64,000 nucleotides of DNA. Source: Pseudooceanicola marinus (GTDB lineage Bacteria > Pseudomonadota > Alphaproteobacteria > Rhodobacterales > Rhodobacteraceae). Shown piece after piece: positions 46,769-55,861 of this stretch. The stretch's first letter is position 1. Each line of letters begins with the position of its first letter. The notes beneath the pieces were generated by a model. It was not told where the DNA came from. It did no database searches and was given only the letters and a program-made list of their open reading frames with translations. A program made the translations under genes and the position numbers. The stretch lies in the NCBI RefSeq assembly GCF_002786295.1, contig NZ_PGTC01000024.1:1-64000 (forward strand), in the 5' to 3' direction.

Positions 46769-46851
46769 TGCCTGAGCCAAGCTCTGCCCTCCGGGCCTGA
46801 TGTCGCTGGGGACTGTCCTGGCAGGACAACGCCGCAGGGCCACAAAAGGTT

Positions 46852-46873
46852 CACCCGCCGAAAACGGCGGGTG
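46852..46873 (-). terminator. Terminator hairpin of the AAA/DUF1523 cluster
   Basis: Perfect 9-bp stem CACCCGCCG / CGGCGGGTG with loop TTTT on the transcribed strand, followed by AACCTTTTG. It lies 55 nt after the stop of the DUF1523 gene. Confidence 0.75.
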
Positions 46874-46927
46874 CAGGGGCGGACCGAAGACAGGCGGGGC
46901 GGGGCGAAACCGGCCCCGCCCCCGGGG

Positions 46928-47554
46928 TCACTTCTTCTTGCGCCAACTGGCGAACCAGCCCGAGACACGGCCCCGGCCGTCGTCCCAGCTGTCCTCGACG
47001 TTCTCCATAACCGGGTCGATGCGCCGTTCGCGGAAACGGATCCAGCGTACGCGGATCGCCCAGCAGATCGCGGCGAAGATCAGCAGGATGATGATGTTGA
47101 ACCAGGGGATCAGCGTCACGTCGGGGCTGTCCAGGGCGCGCACGCCGACGGCATTGGGGAAGATCGAAATGAACTCGTTCCGCCAGCCGTAATGGGTCAC
47201 CGCCACCCACTGCGGGTTGGCGGAGGTGGAGCGCAGGTCGGCCGCCTCGGTCTGCAGGTTGTTGGTGTCAAACTTGAAATAGGGCGGCCAGCCCCAGCCC
47301 GTGTCCTCGTTGCGATAGACCATCGGACGACCGTTTTCACGGATCGACTGGATGAAGAAGACGTCGCGGTTGACGGTTTCGCTGGCATTGCCGGTGTCGG
47401 CCTTGGCCCAGAAGATCGAATTCTCGCCGAAATCGACACGCCGCTCGAAGGTGTCGGTGATGCGCACGATGTCGCGCTGCGGCAGGGTGTAGTGGAAGAA
47501 GGCCGCGATCAGCAGCCAGAAGACGGCCCAGAGGGCCCATTTCACGTAGCGCAT
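46928..47554 (-). CDS. DUF1523 family membrane protein
   Basis: 208 residues; AAGGGAG lies 5-6 nt before the ATG. It has one N-terminal TM (WALWAVFWLLIAAFFHY), a periplasmic middle (LPQRDIVRITDTFERRVDFGENSIFW and GWGWPPYFKFDTNNLQ), then a second TM (PWFNIIILLIFAAICWAIRV) and a basic C terminus. This matches DUF1523, conserved in Rhodobacterales, of unknown function. It is the last gene of a seven-gene leftward cluster and is 11 nt after the small TM gene. The position suggests that it anchors or senses for that system at the membrane. Confidence 0.82.
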   Translation of the reverse strand: MRYVKWALWAVFWLLIAAFFHYTLPQRDIVRITDTFERRVDFGENSIFWAKADTGNASETVNRDVFFIQSIRENGRPMVYRNEDTGWGWPPYFKFDTNNLQTEAADLRSTSANPQWVAVTHYGWRNEFISIFPNAVGVRALDSPDVTLIPWFNIIILLIFAAICWAIRVRWIRFRERRIDPVMENVEDSWDDGRGRVSGWFASWRKKK

Positions 47555-47565
47555 GGCGGTCTCCC

Positions 47566-47835
47566 TTACATGAAGTTCACGAGATAGATGATGAAGCCCA
47601 CGATCACCACCGGCAGGATGTAGATCAGCAGGATCAGTTTGCGACGCAGGGAATCGTCGTAGTCGTCCAGCCCCCGTTCGACATAGTCCGCGCGGTCGCC
47701 GGGGCGACCCTCTTCCTCCCAGGCGCGCTTCAGCTTGCGGCGGCGGACCTGGCGCGACCAGATAGAGATCACGACATAGGCCAGGGTCATGACGACGAAG
47801 GCTACCAGGGCCAGGCGGACAAAGGCGAAGACCAC
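47566..47835 (-). CDS. Small two-TM membrane protein of the AAA cluster
   Basis: 89 residues from GTG 47833-47835, fixed by AAGGAGGT 5 nt upstream. It has a TM at ~5-25 (ALVAFVVMTLAYVVISIW), a basic/acidic cytoplasmic loop (RQVRRRKLKRAWEEEGRPGDRADYVERGLDDYDDSL), then a TM at ~68-87. The DYVERGLDDYDDSLRRKL loop resembles other Rhodobacterales small membrane proteins next to DUF1523. It starts 3 nt past the stop of the DUF6638-like gene, so the genes are coupled. Confidence 0.75.
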   Translation of the reverse strand: MVFAFVRLALVAFVVMTLAYVVISIWSRQVRRRKLKRAWEEEGRPGDRADYVERGLDDYDDSLRRKLILLIYILPVVIVGFIIYLVNFM

Positions 47836-47838
47836 GGG

Positions 47839-49233
47839 CTACCTCCTTTCGCGGATCACCGCGCCCCAGGGGCCGACGATCGGCACGGGATCGGGCGCCG
47901 GGCTCTTGTTGGTGCGCGACCAGGGGCCGGTGCGCCGACTGGGCGCCGCGGCGGGCGCGGGGGCGGGCGCCGGGGCATCATGGCCAAAGAGCGCCTCACG
48001 CGTACCGGCCTTGTCGGCGAGGTAATCGCGCGACAGGAAATCCGCGACATAGCTTTTCTTGGTGTCGCTCCACCCGGCGTAGAGCGCATAGAACAGCTCC
48101 TTGTGGCAGATGAACAGCTGCCGCACGTCCTTCGGCGCCAGTTCCGCCAGGAGCATGTTCACCAGGTCGCGGTCCGGGGTATCGGCGGCGCGCAGCAGGT
48201 AGAAATAGGCCGGGTCCTCAGGCGAATGGCGCGGGCGGCGGCCTCCCTCCTCCAGCCAGGCGACGACGCGGCGGATCTGGTGGTATTCCGCGGGCAGCCG
48301 CTCGGCATTGTCACGGGCCAGGGCGCGCAGGTCGCGGGCGGTGGCGCCGGCCAGGTCCAGCCCGCCGTCCTGGGCCGCATCCACGACGATGAAATCCATT
48401 TTCTGCCGCAGCACCCGCGCCGCATCGAAGCCGCGCGCGGTGACCAGCGGCTGCACCAGGCCGTTGCCATGCAGCCAGGCGGCCACGTCACGCGGGTCGC
48501 CCATGTCGACCACCGGCAGCGGCGGCTTGCCCAGGCGCGCGGGCTCGCGGGCCAGCAGCGCCGGCGTGTCGCATTCGGAAAACAGGTAGACGCCGCCCAG
48601 ATGCGAGGTCCAGAAATTGTCCTGGTGGAAGGCGGTGTGTTTCAGCCGGATCGGGTTGCGCGTCACGTCGCCGGTCTTGCGCGCCAGGGCGATCATCTCG
48701 TCAATCAGCGCATCATCGAACCAGGCGTCCTCCTCATCGAGGAACCGTTCGGCGCGCGCGGCCAGCGCCTCGGCATCGCGCAGGGTGCCGGTGGTGGTGT
48801 CGGCCTCGATGGTCAGGCGGCGGACATCCATCAGCTTCTGCGCGCTGTCGATATCGAAGACCCCGTTCACCATCTCCCCCGCCACGGCATCGCGGGCGGT
48901 CAGGGCGAACAGCTGCGCCTCGTTGCGATCGATGAACTGGCGCAGCAGGGCCCGCGTGGTCGAGAAGCGCGCGTTCAGCAGCGGCGCCGATTTCTGCCGC
49001 GTGCTGAGCAGTATGATCTGCCGGTTCACCCCGTTGCGGTTGAGGTACTGCGGATCCCCCAGCTCATCCGCCACCTCGGGGGAATAGCCCGAGATGTCGA
49101 TGGCGAACTCGGTCAGCGCGGTGCGTTTGCCGGTCAGATGGTGGAGCGCGCGGTTATACCGCTCGACCAGCGCGGGCGTGTCGACGCGGGTGAGGTTGGC
49201 GAACATCAGGCCGGCTTGGATGAGGCGGTTCAT
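47839..49233 (-). CDS. DUF6638-like conserved protein
   Basis: 464 residues, no membrane segment. Blocks are MNRLIQAGLMFANLTRVDTPALVERYNRAL, YLNRNGVNRQIILLSTRQ, LKHTAFHQDNFWTSHLGGVYLF and HKELFYALYAGWSDTKKSYVADFLSRDYLADKAGTRE; the last ~45 residues are Ala/Pro-rich and ends GPWGAVIRERR. The blocks fit DUF6638, by recollection of the family, so the name is tentative. It is 4-nt-coupled (ATGA) to the upstream coiled-coil membrane gene. It is conserved next to an AAA ATPase and TelA-like gene in related organisms, by inference, and is of unknown function. Confidence 0.7.
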   Translation of the reverse strand: MNRLIQAGLMFANLTRVDTPALVERYNRALHHLTGKRTALTEFAIDISGYSPEVADELGDPQYLNRNGVNRQIILLSTRQKSAPLLNARFSTTRALLRQFIDRNEAQLFALTARDAVAGEMVNGVFDIDSAQKLMDVRRLTIEADTTTGTLRDAEALAARAERFLDEEDAWFDDALIDEMIALARKTGDVTRNPIRLKHTAFHQDNFWTSHLGGVYLFSECDTPALLAREPARLGKPPLPVVDMGDPRDVAAWLHGNGLVQPLVTARGFDAARVLRQKMDFIVVDAAQDGGLDLAGATARDLRALARDNAERLPAEYHQIRRVVAWLEEGGRRPRHSPEDPAYFYLLRAADTPDRDLVNMLLAELAPKDVRQLFICHKELFYALYAGWSDTKKSYVADFLSRDYLADKAGTREALFGHDAPAPAPAPAAAPSRRTGPWSRTNKSPAPDPVPIVGPWGAVIRERR

Positions 49234-50063
49234 GGCATGTTACTCCAAATCTCTTCCGAGCCAACTAGATCCGACCAAGCATAGGCAGCCTGCTCAAGCC
49301 AGAGGCTTTCCAGCCAGATGTTGTCGTCTTCGCTGAGATCCGACGACAACTGCAAAATTCTGTTCAGAATGAGAGAGATTTCAAGATGCTCAGGCAGCAG
49401 TTCCGGCTGCCTCTCGCATTCCCCCGCCAATCCGCTTCCCAACAGCTGTTGTTCAAGACGAACTGACTGCTTGCAAAACTGGCGAACAGCCAGCCCAAGC
49501 GTCGCCTCTCCCTGAGTTAAGACACGTTGGTCTGCGATGGTCGGGATTGCAGCTTCATATTGCGTAATGGGAGTGCCTGTGCGTCCTATTCTGGCCCAGA
49601 CATTGTCCTCGACTTTCAATTCCGAAGTGAAGATGACGAGCTGCTCCAAATGGCGGAACAAGACTCGTCGGGCCGCCCCCTCAGCTCGCTGCTTTTGTTC
49701 GCCCCGAAAGATGTCGGCTTGCGCTTCCATCGCCTTGAGTTGCTTGCCCTGGACCTCGCGCGCAAGCTCCAACTCATCACGCTGCGCCTCAAGCGCTGCG
49801 CGCTGCTCCTTCAGTTCGTTCTTCTGAATGAAGGCAGTTACGATCAGCCAGAGGAAAGCCAAAGAAGCGGCGAGCCCGGCGAGGGCGTCTCCCATGGAAT
49901 TCAGGGGCAGAGACCAAAACTCGGATGCCCGCGTTTCCCCGGACTCACCGGGCGCGGGCTGGCGACCGAGCCAGTAGACACCCACGAAAACCGCAAGAGT
50001 CCCTAAAGCACCGAAACGCATAGGTGTCAGCTTTTGCCTTAGATGCCAGGCCATCCCCTTCAT
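49230..50063 (-). CDS. Membrane protein with coiled-coil, probable insertion in the cluster
   Basis: 277 residues from ATG 50061-50063. It has a TM at ~16-31 (RFGALGTLAVFVGVYWLG) and a second at ~55-75 (ALAGLAASLAFLWLIVTAF), then a coiled coil (QKNELKEQRAALEAQRDELELAREVQGKQLKAMEAQADIF) and a soluble helical C terminus. No family is recognised beyond general similarity to TM/coiled-coil proteins with PDDEXK-free domains. Base composition and codon use are visibly less GC-rich than neighbours, and a 160-nt spacer precedes it, so it may be a later insertion into the operon. The stop/start overlap with DUF6638 shows it is translated with it. Confidence 0.68.
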   Translation of the reverse strand: MKGMAWHLRQKLTPMRFGALGTLAVFVGVYWLGRQPAPGESGETRASEFWSLPLNSMGDALAGLAASLAFLWLIVTAFIQKNELKEQRAALEAQRDELELAREVQGKQLKAMEAQADIFRGEQKQRAEGAARRVLFRHLEQLVIFTSELKVEDNVWARIGRTGTPITQYEAAIPTIADQRVLTQGEATLGLAVRQFCKQSVRLEQQLLGSGLAGECERQPELLPEHLEISLILNRILQLSSDLSEDDNIWLESLWLEQAAYAWSDLVGSEEIWSNMP

Positions 50064-50223
50064 CCTCTCCCCCCCTCCCCCTGTCCCGCCCGGCGGGCAC
50101 CGCCGGGCAGCGCCCGACCCGCCCCCCAGGGCGGGCGCTACACGCCCACCCTCGGGTCCGGCGCTGCCCTCGGCACTTTGGGCCAACCCGTCACGGCCAT
50201 CGGTCATGGGGCACAGTTCCCCA

Positions 50224-52179
50224 TCACTCTCCCCGCTCCTTCAGATACCGCCGCTTCGCCTCTTCCGTACGCTCCATGTCGCGCACCATGGCGTCAATGG
50301 CCGCGGCATCGGACTTGTCGGCATAGCGGAATTCGCTGTCGGCGTAGCGGTTGATTTCCTGCACCACCATCTCGACGGTGATCGGCTGGCGCAGCTCCTC
50401 GATCATGGCGCGTTTGGTGTCGTAGTCCTTGAACAGGAACAGCTCCGGCTCCTCCATCCATTCGTCGGGCAGCTCGAAATCCATCGCGCGGACCTTCACC
50501 GCGTCGGTGATGTTCTTGATCGCGCGGCCCGTGAAACGCGGGTCGGCCTGCTGGATCGCCTTCAGGTAGCTGCCCAGCTTGGCGATCGTGTCCAGCGGAC
50601 CGGTGCGGCGCTGGATCTCGTCGTAGACCTCGACCAGCTGCGCCTCCTTGGGCCGCGCGTGGCTGGCAAAGCTCTCGGCAACGGCGCGCTGGATCTCCTG
50701 AGCGGCGTAAAGCTCGTGATCGCCCAGCGGGATCTCGTGCCGCTTGCCCAGCAGAAGGGCCAGGATGTCGACGTAGTCGTCGCGGGTCTGCGGCCCGTCC
50801 ACCAGGAAGCGGGCGCCGGCGCGCTGGCGCAGGGCGTCGTCGACGTTCTCGGGGTAGTTCGAGAACATGCCGAAGGTGCAATTGCCGCGCACCACGGTAT
50901 TGGCGCCGGCGAAGCTTTCCATCAGCACCGCCGTGATCTCCTGCTGCCCTGCGGAGGACTGCCGGTCGCCGCGCTTGCCCGCGATCTGGTCGATGTCGTC
51001 GATGGTGCCGAAGCCGATGACGGCGGGGTCCAGGATGTCGGAGATGAAGGCCTTGGCGTTCTGCCCCGACTTGCCCTGATAGCTGTCGATGTTCTCGGTC
51101 GAGAGGTTGCGGTAGCGGAAGGGGTAGCCGGCGGTCTGGCAGTAGTCGTTCAAGAGACCCGCCATCATCTGGATCAGGGTCGTCTTGCCGGTGCCGGGCA
51201 TGCCGTCGCCCATGAAGGTGAAGATGAAACCGCCCAGTTCCGCGAAGGGGTTCAGCTTGCGGTCGAAATCATAGGCCATCAGCATCTTGGCCAGCTTCAT
51301 GGCCTGGTACTTGGCGATATGGTTGCCCACCACCTCATGCGGCTTCTTGAAGGTCATCACCAGCTGGGTGGATTTCGCATGGGCCGCGGGGGTGAAGCCA
51401 CGGATGGTCAGGTCATCGGCCTCGATGCGCCAGGTGGCGGCGGTGAAGGCGCCCAGGTGCGGGTGGCTGTCGGCGCGCAGGGCGGTCTTTTCCATTACCA
51501 GCGCGGCGTAACCCGTGAGGGTCGGCACCAGCTTTTCTTCCTCGCCCGTGGCGAAGGTTGCCAGCTTCTGATCCAGCTCCCACAGCATCCCCTGCAGGGC
51601 CAGGGGGGCGTTGTCGGTCAGGATCTCCTCCGCGTCGCCCGGGTCGACCGTCAGCTCTCCCATCTGCGACGACAGGAGGTAGGACAGGGCATTGGCGGTG
51701 ACATGCAGCTGCAGCAGCGACTGGGCTGCCAGCAATTCGGAAAACTCGGCGGCGCGGTCGCGCGGCAGGCTGCCCGCAAGGTTGGCCCCCTTCAGCTCCG
51801 CCAGGGCGGTGGCCTCGGCGAAACTGTCGCCCAGGGCCATGGCGATGGCCAGCGCCCGGCGGATGGCGCGGGCCACGGCGGCCTGGCGGGGCGAGGTCAG
51901 CGGGTCGTCACCGTCACAGGCAGCGATGGTGTCGAGCAGATGAACGCCCCCGGCGGGCCGGGTGCGGCGCGTCGCAAGGCCGGGCGTGGTAGAGCGGAAG
52001 CGGCGGCGCGACAGCCCGATGCCGGGAGACCGCTCCTCGCCCTGCGCGGGCGCCGACGCGGCGCTTTCCCGGGCCAGCCGGGGGGCGTGGTCGAACCCCT
52101 CCAGCAGGGCCTCGGCGGCGGCGTAGTGCTGCCGGATGTCCTCCTCGCGCAGCTCCATCTGGTCTCCGGTCAGGCTCAT
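50224..52179 (-). CDS. Classical AAA ATPase
   Basis: 651 residues; GGGAGGGG lies 6-8 nt before the ATG. N-terminal ~230 residues are helical and unfamiliar. The AAA domain (~290-480) has Walker A GMPGTGKTTLI near 325-335, Walker B IGFGTIDDIDQIAG (with two acidic residues), sensor-1 CTFGMFSNYPENVDDALRQRAGARF (SRH with arginine fingers), and then a helical C-terminal lid including IKNITDAVKVRAMDF. This is the classical AAA clade (CDC48/spastin-like, remodelling type), not MoxR. The centre of the seven-gene cluster; it probably remodels the TelA-like or membrane partners. Confidence 0.88.
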   Translation of the reverse strand: MSLTGDQMELREEDIRQHYAAAEALLEGFDHAPRLARESAASAPAQGEERSPGIGLSRRRFRSTTPGLATRRTRPAGGVHLLDTIAACDGDDPLTSPRQAAVARAIRRALAIAMALGDSFAEATALAELKGANLAGSLPRDRAAEFSELLAAQSLLQLHVTANALSYLLSSQMGELTVDPGDAEEILTDNAPLALQGMLWELDQKLATFATGEEEKLVPTLTGYAALVMEKTALRADSHPHLGAFTAATWRIEADDLTIRGFTPAAHAKSTQLVMTFKKPHEVVGNHIAKYQAMKLAKMLMAYDFDRKLNPFAELGGFIFTFMGDGMPGTGKTTLIQMMAGLLNDYCQTAGYPFRYRNLSTENIDSYQGKSGQNAKAFISDILDPAVIGFGTIDDIDQIAGKRGDRQSSAGQQEITAVLMESFAGANTVVRGNCTFGMFSNYPENVDDALRQRAGARFLVDGPQTRDDYVDILALLLGKRHEIPLGDHELYAAQEIQRAVAESFASHARPKEAQLVEVYDEIQRRTGPLDTIAKLGSYLKAIQQADPRFTGRAIKNITDAVKVRAMDFELPDEWMEEPELFLFKDYDTKRAMIEELRQPITVEMVVQEINRYADSEFRYADKSDAAAIDAMVRDMERTEEAKRRYLKERGE

Positions 52180-52270
52180 GGCGCGCCCCTCCCCTCTTCA
52201 CTTCGTTCCAAATACTCAAACCTGCGAAAGACATCCGCGCGCGGCGCGGACGGGTCTGAAAACAATCAGC

Positions 52271-53401
52271 TCAGTAGCGCAGCACGCGGTCCCCCGCGCC
52301 GACGACGAACTTGCGGATACGGGCAAAGCCTGGCGGGTTCAGTTCCGACAGCACCTGGAAGGGCCGCGCGGGCAGGATCAGCGCCCGGTCCTGCGAGGTG
52401 GCGCCCGTTTCGGCCCCACCCGACAGCGGGTCGAGGGCGAAGATTTCCCGCTCCACCTGCCCGAACCAGCCGCTTTTCTCGGTCTTCACCCGTTCCGACA
52501 ACAGCTCCTCCGAGGTCCAGGCCAGCGCCCAATCCTCGCCCTCGGCACCGCCCGCGCCTTCCAGCACGTCGCGGATGGGTCCCGACTGGCGGGTGAAGGC
52601 GTGGGAATACATCGGACCGATATGGATGCGGCGTAGGCGTTTCGGGTGCAGGTCGTCGAAATCCTGGTCGAACCCCTGCGCGATGGTCAGCAGTTTCAGC
52701 CCGCCCAGGCTCTGCGCCACCAGATGCGCCTGCACCTGCGGCCAGCGGCTCTGGTCCTTGGGCAGGCCGGTGCGGCCACTGTCCTCCACCTCCATCAGGT
52801 AGATCACCGGCAGGTTGGTGCCGCTATCGTAGACCGACCAGTGCAGCAGGTAACGCCGCCGCTGCGCGCCCTTGCCGCCCAGGTTTTCCAGCCAAACGGC
52901 GTCAGGATCGTTGCGCGGCCAGAACAGGTCCCCGCGCGCCAGCTCCTCGTAGTAGAGGCGTTGCGACAGGGCGAACTGCGTCTTGGTGGGCACCGCGTGA
53001 TCCGACAGGATCTGATCCAGCATCTGCCGCTTCAGCGCCTCGACCGAGGGCATGGAGGCCAGGTGCTTGCCCGCCTGGCCGGCGTCATTGGCCATCACCA
53101 TCAGCTCCTGCGCCGTGGGAAAGCCGCTTTCGTGGTTGTCGATGGTCAGCGAGCCGAAGAAGCGGCCGGTGTCGCGCCCCGCCAGCAGGTATTTCATCGA
53201 CAGCGCGCGGAAGGTGAAGGTCAGCGCCGAGATATGGCGGGCCAGCACCTCGGTCTCCGGCTCGCTCAGCGTCCTTTCCGCGCGCATCGCGGCAGCGACA
53301 TGGGCCAGGTGGGCCATGATCGCCTCGAACTTGCGGAAGTAGCGGCGGGAGGCATGGAAATCGGTGATCCCCACGCGGTCGTTCAGATCGTCCTGTTGCA
53401 T
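52271..53401 (-). CDS. Conserved protein of the AAA cluster, unknown
   Basis: 376 residues, soluble. Helical N terminus (RYFRKFEAIMAHLAHVAAAMRAERTLSEPETEVLARHISALTFTFRALSMKYLLAG summarised), a middle LHWSVYDSGTNLPVIYLMEVEDSG and HLVAQSLGGLKLLTIAQGFD, then PARPFQVLSELNPPGFARIRKFVVGAGDRV. No signal peptide, TM, or known catalytic motif is seen. It lies 91 nt upstream of the AAA ATPase and 132 nt after the TelA-like gene, same strand. It is likely a dedicated partner of the ATPase; no function is assigned. Confidence 0.72.
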   Translation of the reverse strand: MQQDDLNDRVGITDFHASRRYFRKFEAIMAHLAHVAAAMRAERTLSEPETEVLARHISALTFTFRALSMKYLLAGRDTGRFFGSLTIDNHESGFPTAQELMVMANDAGQAGKHLASMPSVEALKRQMLDQILSDHAVPTKTQFALSQRLYYEELARGDLFWPRNDPDAVWLENLGGKGAQRRRYLLHWSVYDSGTNLPVIYLMEVEDSGRTGLPKDQSRWPQVQAHLVAQSLGGLKLLTIAQGFDQDFDDLHPKRLRRIHIGPMYSHAFTRQSGPIRDVLEGAGGAEGEDWALAWTSEELLSERVKTEKSGWFGQVEREIFALDPLSGGAETGATSQDRALILPARPFQVLSELNPPGFARIRKFVVGAGDRVLRY

Positions 53402-53533
53402 CGCTTCCCGGCCTTGGTGGTCGTCATCGGGGGCCTGCCTGTCCCAGCTGGCACATCATCCCCGCAGGGGGACGGGACGGCGGGCGGGGCGAGGCGTCCC
53501 GCAGGGCGCCAGCGCCGCACCGCCCGCCCCGCC

Positions 53534-54610
53534 TCAGGCGCCGTAGAGGTTCTTGTCGTGGGTCTCGACGATCTTCTGGAACCGCCGGGCAAACCGCTCA
53601 TCCGCCTTGGCCTTGGCCTCCAGCACCTCGCGGGCAAAGACCATCTGGCCCTCGTGGGCCTCCATCATGTCGGCCATGCGCGAGTTCGTCGCCGCGCCGA
53701 TCTGGGCCATGGCCTGCTGTGCCTGTTTGTCCGTCTCCACCCCGATCTCGTTGATCCGGTGGGCCACTTCCTGCTGCTGCGCAGTCTTCAGCGACTTGGT
53801 CAGCGCATCGTAGAGGATGACCCGCTGGTTGGTGTCCGTCTTCAGCTTGTTGATCAGTACCATCTGCGTCGCCGCCTGGTTCTGCAGGCTGTCGACCCAG
53901 GTCTTGCCCTTCTCGATGTAGCGTTCCAGCGTCTGCGACTTGGCGATCTTCACCTGCTCGTCCTGCACCAGCGCGTTGTACTTGGTGTTCAGCGCCGCCA
54001 GCTCCGATTCCAGCCGGGTACGCGCCGCCGCGTCCTGTTCCACCGCGATCTTGTTTTCGAGCTCGATGATCTTCGGATCCATGTCGGTGATCTCCGACCG
54101 CAGGTCCTCCAGCCCCTGCACCGTCGCCTCGCGTTCATCCAGCGTGGCGGTCAGGTTCTTTTCCACCTTGTCCTTCTGCTCTTCCAGAACGGCCAGCTGG
54201 CCTTCCAGCAGGCGGGTGATGGTGTCGGACTTGGCGATCAGGTCCTGCAGCTTGTCGTCGATGGAGGCGGTGCGGATCCGCTCCTGCCGCATGTTGTCCG
54301 CCTTCGCCTTGGAGAAGATGCCGACGAAGCTCTCCCAGCCGGTCTTGTTGCGCATCTCGTCGAAGTCCTTCGAGAACTGCGCGGTCACATCGTCGAGGCC
54401 CATGATCAGCTCGGCGATATTGGCGTTCATCGCTTCTGTATGGGCATGGACGTCATCCAGCGTTGCGTTCTCGATCTCGATCGAGACGTCCTCGCCGGTG
54501 TCCATCTTGGCGCGCGCCGTCTCGATCCGGCCGGTCAGTTCGGAAATCTTCGATTGCGCCTGGGCAACCTCTTTCTGGCTCTGCTCAAGCTGGGCCTCGA
54601 AACTCGACAT
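53534..54610 (-). CDS. TelA-like coiled-coil protein
   Basis: 358 residues from ATG 54608-54610 with CGGAGGA 5-6 nt upstream. It is almost entirely alpha-helical with long coiled coils (SQKEVAQAQSKISELTGRIETA; EEQKDKVEKNLTATLDERE; ELENKIAVEQDAAART). The C-terminal half, MVLINKLKTDTNQRVILYDALTKSLKTAQQQEVAHRINEIG, resembles the TelA/toxic-anion-resistance family, which forms helical bundles with stress or tellurite links. The resemblance is inferred by eye. It is the first gene of the cluster and possibly the substrate of the AAA ATPase. Confidence 0.72.
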   Translation of the reverse strand: MSSFEAQLEQSQKEVAQAQSKISELTGRIETARAKMDTGEDVSIEIENATLDDVHAHTEAMNANIAELIMGLDDVTAQFSKDFDEMRNKTGWESFVGIFSKAKADNMRQERIRTASIDDKLQDLIAKSDTITRLLEGQLAVLEEQKDKVEKNLTATLDEREATVQGLEDLRSEITDMDPKIIELENKIAVEQDAAARTRLESELAALNTKYNALVQDEQVKIAKSQTLERYIEKGKTWVDSLQNQAATQMVLINKLKTDTNQRVILYDALTKSLKTAQQQEVAHRINEIGVETDKQAQQAMAQIGAATNSRMADMMEAHEGQMVFAREVLEAKAKADERFARRFQKIVETHDKNLYGA

Positions 54611-54811
54611 GGCGTCCTCCGTCGGAAATGTCGTCAACTATATGGGGAGAGTTAATCGGATTTACATCCACCTGGCCGTCCCCGAATAAAATCCCTTGGC
54701 CACGTTCATGGGACGGGACGGCGCGCAACACAAGCCGCTTTGCCCGTTGCGGTGCCTGCACCGGCGGGTTTTAGTGCGCCGGGAATGTGGGCCGGAAGAA
54801 GGAGAGGCGGG

Positions 54812-55801
54812 ATGCGCAACACGATCACCGATGTGGAGGGGCTGCTGGTCGGCCAGGCGCAGGATCTGTCGGTCAAGACCGGGGTGACGGTGCTGACGGC
54901 CGAGGCGCCCTTCACCGCTGCCGTGCACGTCATGGGCGGCGCGCCGGGCACCCGCGAAACCGACCTGCTGGCGCCTGACAAGACGGTGCAGCAGGTGGAT
55001 GCGCTGGTGCTCTCGGGCGGCTCGGCCTTCGGCCTGGATGCGGCGGGCGGCGTGGCGGATGCGCTGCGCCGGGACGGGCGCGGGTTCCAGGCCGGCCCCG
55101 TGCGGGTGCCCATCGTGCCGGGCGCGATCCTCTTCGACCTGGTGAACGGCGGCGACAAGGATTGGGACGAAAATCCTTACAAGGCGCTCGGCCAGGCGGC
55201 CTATGCCGCGCGCGGGCAGGACGTGGCCCTTGGCACCGAAGGCGCGGGCACCGGCTGTGTCACCGCTGGCATCATGGGCGGGCTGGGCTCGGCCTCCGTC
55301 CGGCTTCCCTCGGGCCACGTGGTGGCGGCGCTGGTGGCGGTGAATGCGCTCGGCGCGGCCCATGTGGGCGGCACCCGGCATTTCTGGGCGGCCCCGTGGG
55401 AGATGGGCGAGGAATTCGGCGGGCTGGGCCTGCCGTCGCAGTTCCCGGACCCGCACACAGCGGTCACCAAGGCCGGCCTGGCGCGCGAGGCGGCCAATGC
55501 CCGCGCCAATACCACCATCGGCATCGTCGCCACAGATGCGGATCTGACCCAGGCCCAGGCCAAGCGGCTGGCGACGGCGGCGCATGACGGCTACGCCCGC
55601 GCCCTGGTGCCCAGCCACGCCCCCGAAGACGGCGACCTGATCTTTGCCGCCGCCACCGGCGCGAAACCGCTGGGCGAGGGCACTGGCCTGCTGGAGCTGG
55701 GCCATGCCGCCGCGATCTGCATGGCCCGCGCCATCGCGCGCGGCGTGCAGACGGCCCGTCCGCTGCCCGGCAACCCCTTCCCCTGCTGGTCCGATCTCTG
55801 A
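54812..55801 (+). CDS. P1-family (DmpA-like) N-terminal nucleophile peptidase
   Basis: 329 residues; AAGGAG lies 8 nt before ATG 54812. Blocks: MRNTITDVEGLLVGQAQDL, VTVLTAEAPFTAAVHVMGGAPGTRETDLL, VLSGGSAFGLDAAGGVADAL, VPGAILFDLVNGG, GTEGAGTGCVTAG and the autocleavage region NARANTTIGIVATDADLTQAQ, in which the Thr of NTTIG is the likely nucleophile after self-cleavage. Family members are aminopeptidases or beta-peptidyl aminopeptidases. It is 60 nt before gabD, so may be cotranscribed. Confidence 0.9.
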   Translation: MRNTITDVEGLLVGQAQDLSVKTGVTVLTAEAPFTAAVHVMGGAPGTRETDLLAPDKTVQQVDALVLSGGSAFGLDAAGGVADALRRDGRGFQAGPVRVPIVPGAILFDLVNGGDKDWDENPYKALGQAAYAARGQDVALGTEGAGTGCVTAGIMGGLGSASVRLPSGHVVAALVAVNALGAAHVGGTRHFWAAPWEMGEEFGGLGLPSQFPDPHTAVTKAGLAREAANARANTTIGIVATDADLTQAQAKRLATAAHDGYARALVPSHAPEDGDLIFAAATGAKPLGEGTGLLELGHAAAICMARAIARGVQTARPLPGNPFPCWSDL

Positions 55802-55861
55802 CGGGCTGGCACCTGCCACAAACCGCGCTACCCTCCTGCGCAACAGACGAAGGAGAGCCCC

